Assembly (NCBI GenBank): GCA_003551785.1
Contig: PUNP01000529.1
Span: 1-6,247 of the forward strand
DNA: 6,247 nucleotides
Origin: Candidatus Brocadiaceae bacterium
GTDB taxonomy: Bacteria; Planctomycetota; Brocadiia; SM23-32
Direction: 5' to 3'
The notes beneath the pieces were generated by a model, which was given only the letters and a program-made list of their open reading frames with translations, searched no databases and had not been told where the DNA came from. Positions 5,313-6,247 of the stretch are shown piece by piece. The first letter of the stretch is position 1, and each line of letters opens with the position of its first letter. The position numbers and the translations under genes are program-made.

Positions 5313-5996
5313 ATGGCAACGAACCTCATAAACAAAAAAATACTTATAACAAGCGGCCCGACGCGGGCAAATATCGATGATGTCAGGTTCCTGAGCAATC
5401 GCTCATCCGGCAGACTGGGGACGTGTATTGCCAATGAATTGTTGTCAAAGGGGGCCGCGATTACGCTTATTGCCGGGCCCGGTTCCATAACACCCTCCCC
5501 CAATTCGCTGCCTGGAGATACGGGGAAGAAATTGGAAGTGATGAAGATAGAAACAGTGTCCGAACTCCTCTCAGTTCTCCAAGCTGAACTGGAAAATGAA
5601 GAGTCTTATGACGCTGTCATCCATGCGATGGCCGTGCTGGATTACGAACCGGCTGAAATCGTTCAGGAAAAAGTCAAAAGCGGCAAGGAAACCTGGACAT
5701 TGCATTTAAAAAAAACATCCAAGGTTATTGACCACATTAAAACATGGGCTCCGGAAACATTGTTAATCGGGTTTAAGCTCGAAAGCAATGCAAGTGAGGA
5801 ATATCTCATTGATTCCGCTCTTTATCTCATGGAAAAAACACATGCCGCGCTGGTCGTTGCCAATGATCTTAAAAAAATAACTGAAAACGTTCATCCGGCC
5901 TTGCTCATCGACGATAATAAGGTGATTTTTGCCAGGCCGAACACTAAAGAAGAAATAGCAGGTAGTTTGTGTAAATTCATCCAACTATCGATTTAA
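5313..5996 (+). CDS. coaB: Phosphopantothenate-cysteine ligase CoaB (stand-alone type)
   Basis: CoaB joins 4'-phosphopantothenate to cysteine using a nucleoside triphosphate, in coenzyme A biosynthesis. The 227-residue protein is a complete stand-alone CoaB, without the fused CoaC decarboxylase domain found in most bacteria, and resembles the short Streptococcus/Enterococcus form. Signatures: KKILITSGPTR (8-18), DDVRFLSNRSSGRLG (22-36) with Asn29 in the position of the catalytic Asn, HAMAVLDYEP (104-113; usually AMAVSDY), KVKSGKETWTLHLKKTSKVI (120-139), LIGFKLE (151-157), and VVANDL (181-186) preceded by Lys175. The frame could begin at TTG 5298, but ATG 5313 fits the family better; neither has a Shine-Dalgarno. 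The missing native upstream signal agrees with a deletion between this gene and the broken reductase. The next gene begins 18 nt downstream. Confidence 0.92.
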   Translation: MATNLINKKILITSGPTRANIDDVRFLSNRSSGRLGTCIANELLSKGAAITLIAGPGSITPSPNSLPGDTGKKLEVMKIETVSELLSVLQAELENEESYDAVIHAMAVLDYEPAEIVQEKVKSGKETWTLHLKKTSKVIDHIKTWAPETLLIGFKLESNASEEYLIDSALYLMEKTHAALVVANDLKKITENVHPALLIDDNKVIFARPNTKEEIAGSLCKFIQLSI

Positions 5997-6014
5997 TTCT
6001 TATGGAGGCTTAAT

Positions 6015-6247
6015 ATGCGTTCTGGATCAAAACTGATTATCATTGCAGTAGGCTTAATTGTTGTTCTTATCTTAATGACCGTCTTACAGCCAAAAGGAAC
6101 TTCCGGGGTGCAGCGACGCCTTAACCTCGGAGGCACGATGATCTGCTTCAACGCCTTGCGTGCCGGCGGTCTGGACCTGTATGTTGAGTATACCGGTACC
6201 GGGCTGGTTAATATTATGGAACAGGATGCTATCGCGGACCCTGATGA
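6015..6247 (+). CDS. OpuAC/ProX-like glycine betaine/choline ABC transporter substrate-binding protein, 3' cut by window edge, N-terminal segment missing
   Basis: An ATG with strong GGAGG Shine-Dalgarno (6004-6008, 6 nt spacing) starts a protein with an uncleaved-looking hydrophobic segment at residues 7-24, then [18 protein letters not shown] (31-48) and [15 protein letters not shown] (51-65), typical of the quaternary-amine binding proteins of osmolyte ABC importers. In homologues, some 30-40 residues (first beta strand, the SK.FTEQ turn and first helix) stand between the signal peptide and the LNLGGT strand; here only about six residues (QPKGTS) do. The reading frame is intact across the join, so this is an in-frame loss or an unusual variant. 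No lipobox cysteine is visible. The permease and ATPase genes would be expected downstream. Confidence 0.8.
   Translation, partial: MRSGSKLIIIAVGLIVVLILMTVLQPKGTSGVQRRLNLGGTMICFNALRAGGLDLYVEYTGTGLVNIMEQDAIADPD

Noticed and set aside
5263..5330. Frameshifted continuation of the aldo/keto reductase
   Set aside because: All three forward frames after 5262 were read; none resembles the second half of the barrel.

Overview
The window looks like chromosomal DNA of a free-living, Gram-negative-type bacterium, most likely from the PVC/Planctomycetes side (Phycisphaerae-like). This placement is an inference from gene content: a compact site-2 protease next to the condensin kleisin ScpA, a Tat-exported lipoprotein-type aldo/keto reductase, a Streptococcus-type stand-alone CoaB, and intergenic regions rich in hairpin repeats. 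No rRNA or other phylogenetic marker is present to confirm it. Base composition looks even, and no transposase, integrase or CRISPR array is visible.

Layout, left to right. (1) 1-2097, plus strand: a tight three-gene operon with the 3' part of a site-2 protease (M50, HEFAH and NxxPxxPLDG motifs), scpA, and a membrane-anchored ankyrin-repeat protein, with gaps of about 6 and 12 nt. (2) 2098-2363: a short intergenic region almost filled by a 127-nt near-perfect palindrome (2122-2248). A 55-codon cysteine-rich frame (2081-2248) ends exactly at the palindrome's last base. (3) 2364-2834, plus strand: tadA (tRNA adenosine-34 deaminase), with its own sigma70-like promoter. (4) 2835-3328: a 494-nt gene-free stretch with four copies of an 8-bp-stem hairpin (loop ACAAG or CTTGT), arranged as two inverted copies of a composite element (2950-3209). 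(5) 3329-4369, minus strand: a complete zinc-dependent polyol/alcohol dehydrogenase. (6) 4370-4749: a divergent promoter region; on the plus side the predicted leader carries a three-hairpin cassette in which every hairpin has a GAA triloop. (7) 4750-5262, plus strand: an aldo/keto reductase with a Tat/lipoprotein leader, cut short after the first half of the barrel. (8) 5313-5996: CoaB (phosphopantothenate-cysteine ligase). (9) 6015-end: the start of a glycine betaine/choline-type (OpuAC/ProX-like) substrate-binding protein that lacks the usual first binding segment.

The genes do not form one pathway. The left operon combines membrane proteolysis and chromosome organisation; tadA is a translation housekeeping gene; coaB is coenzyme A biosynthesis; the dehydrogenase, reductase and binding protein suggest polyol/sugar oxidation and osmolyte uptake. 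The non-coding structures are the most unusual part: three different families of structured repeat occupy the three longer gaps. Two coding sequences flanking coaB appear to have lost segments. I see no convincing new multi-gene system.
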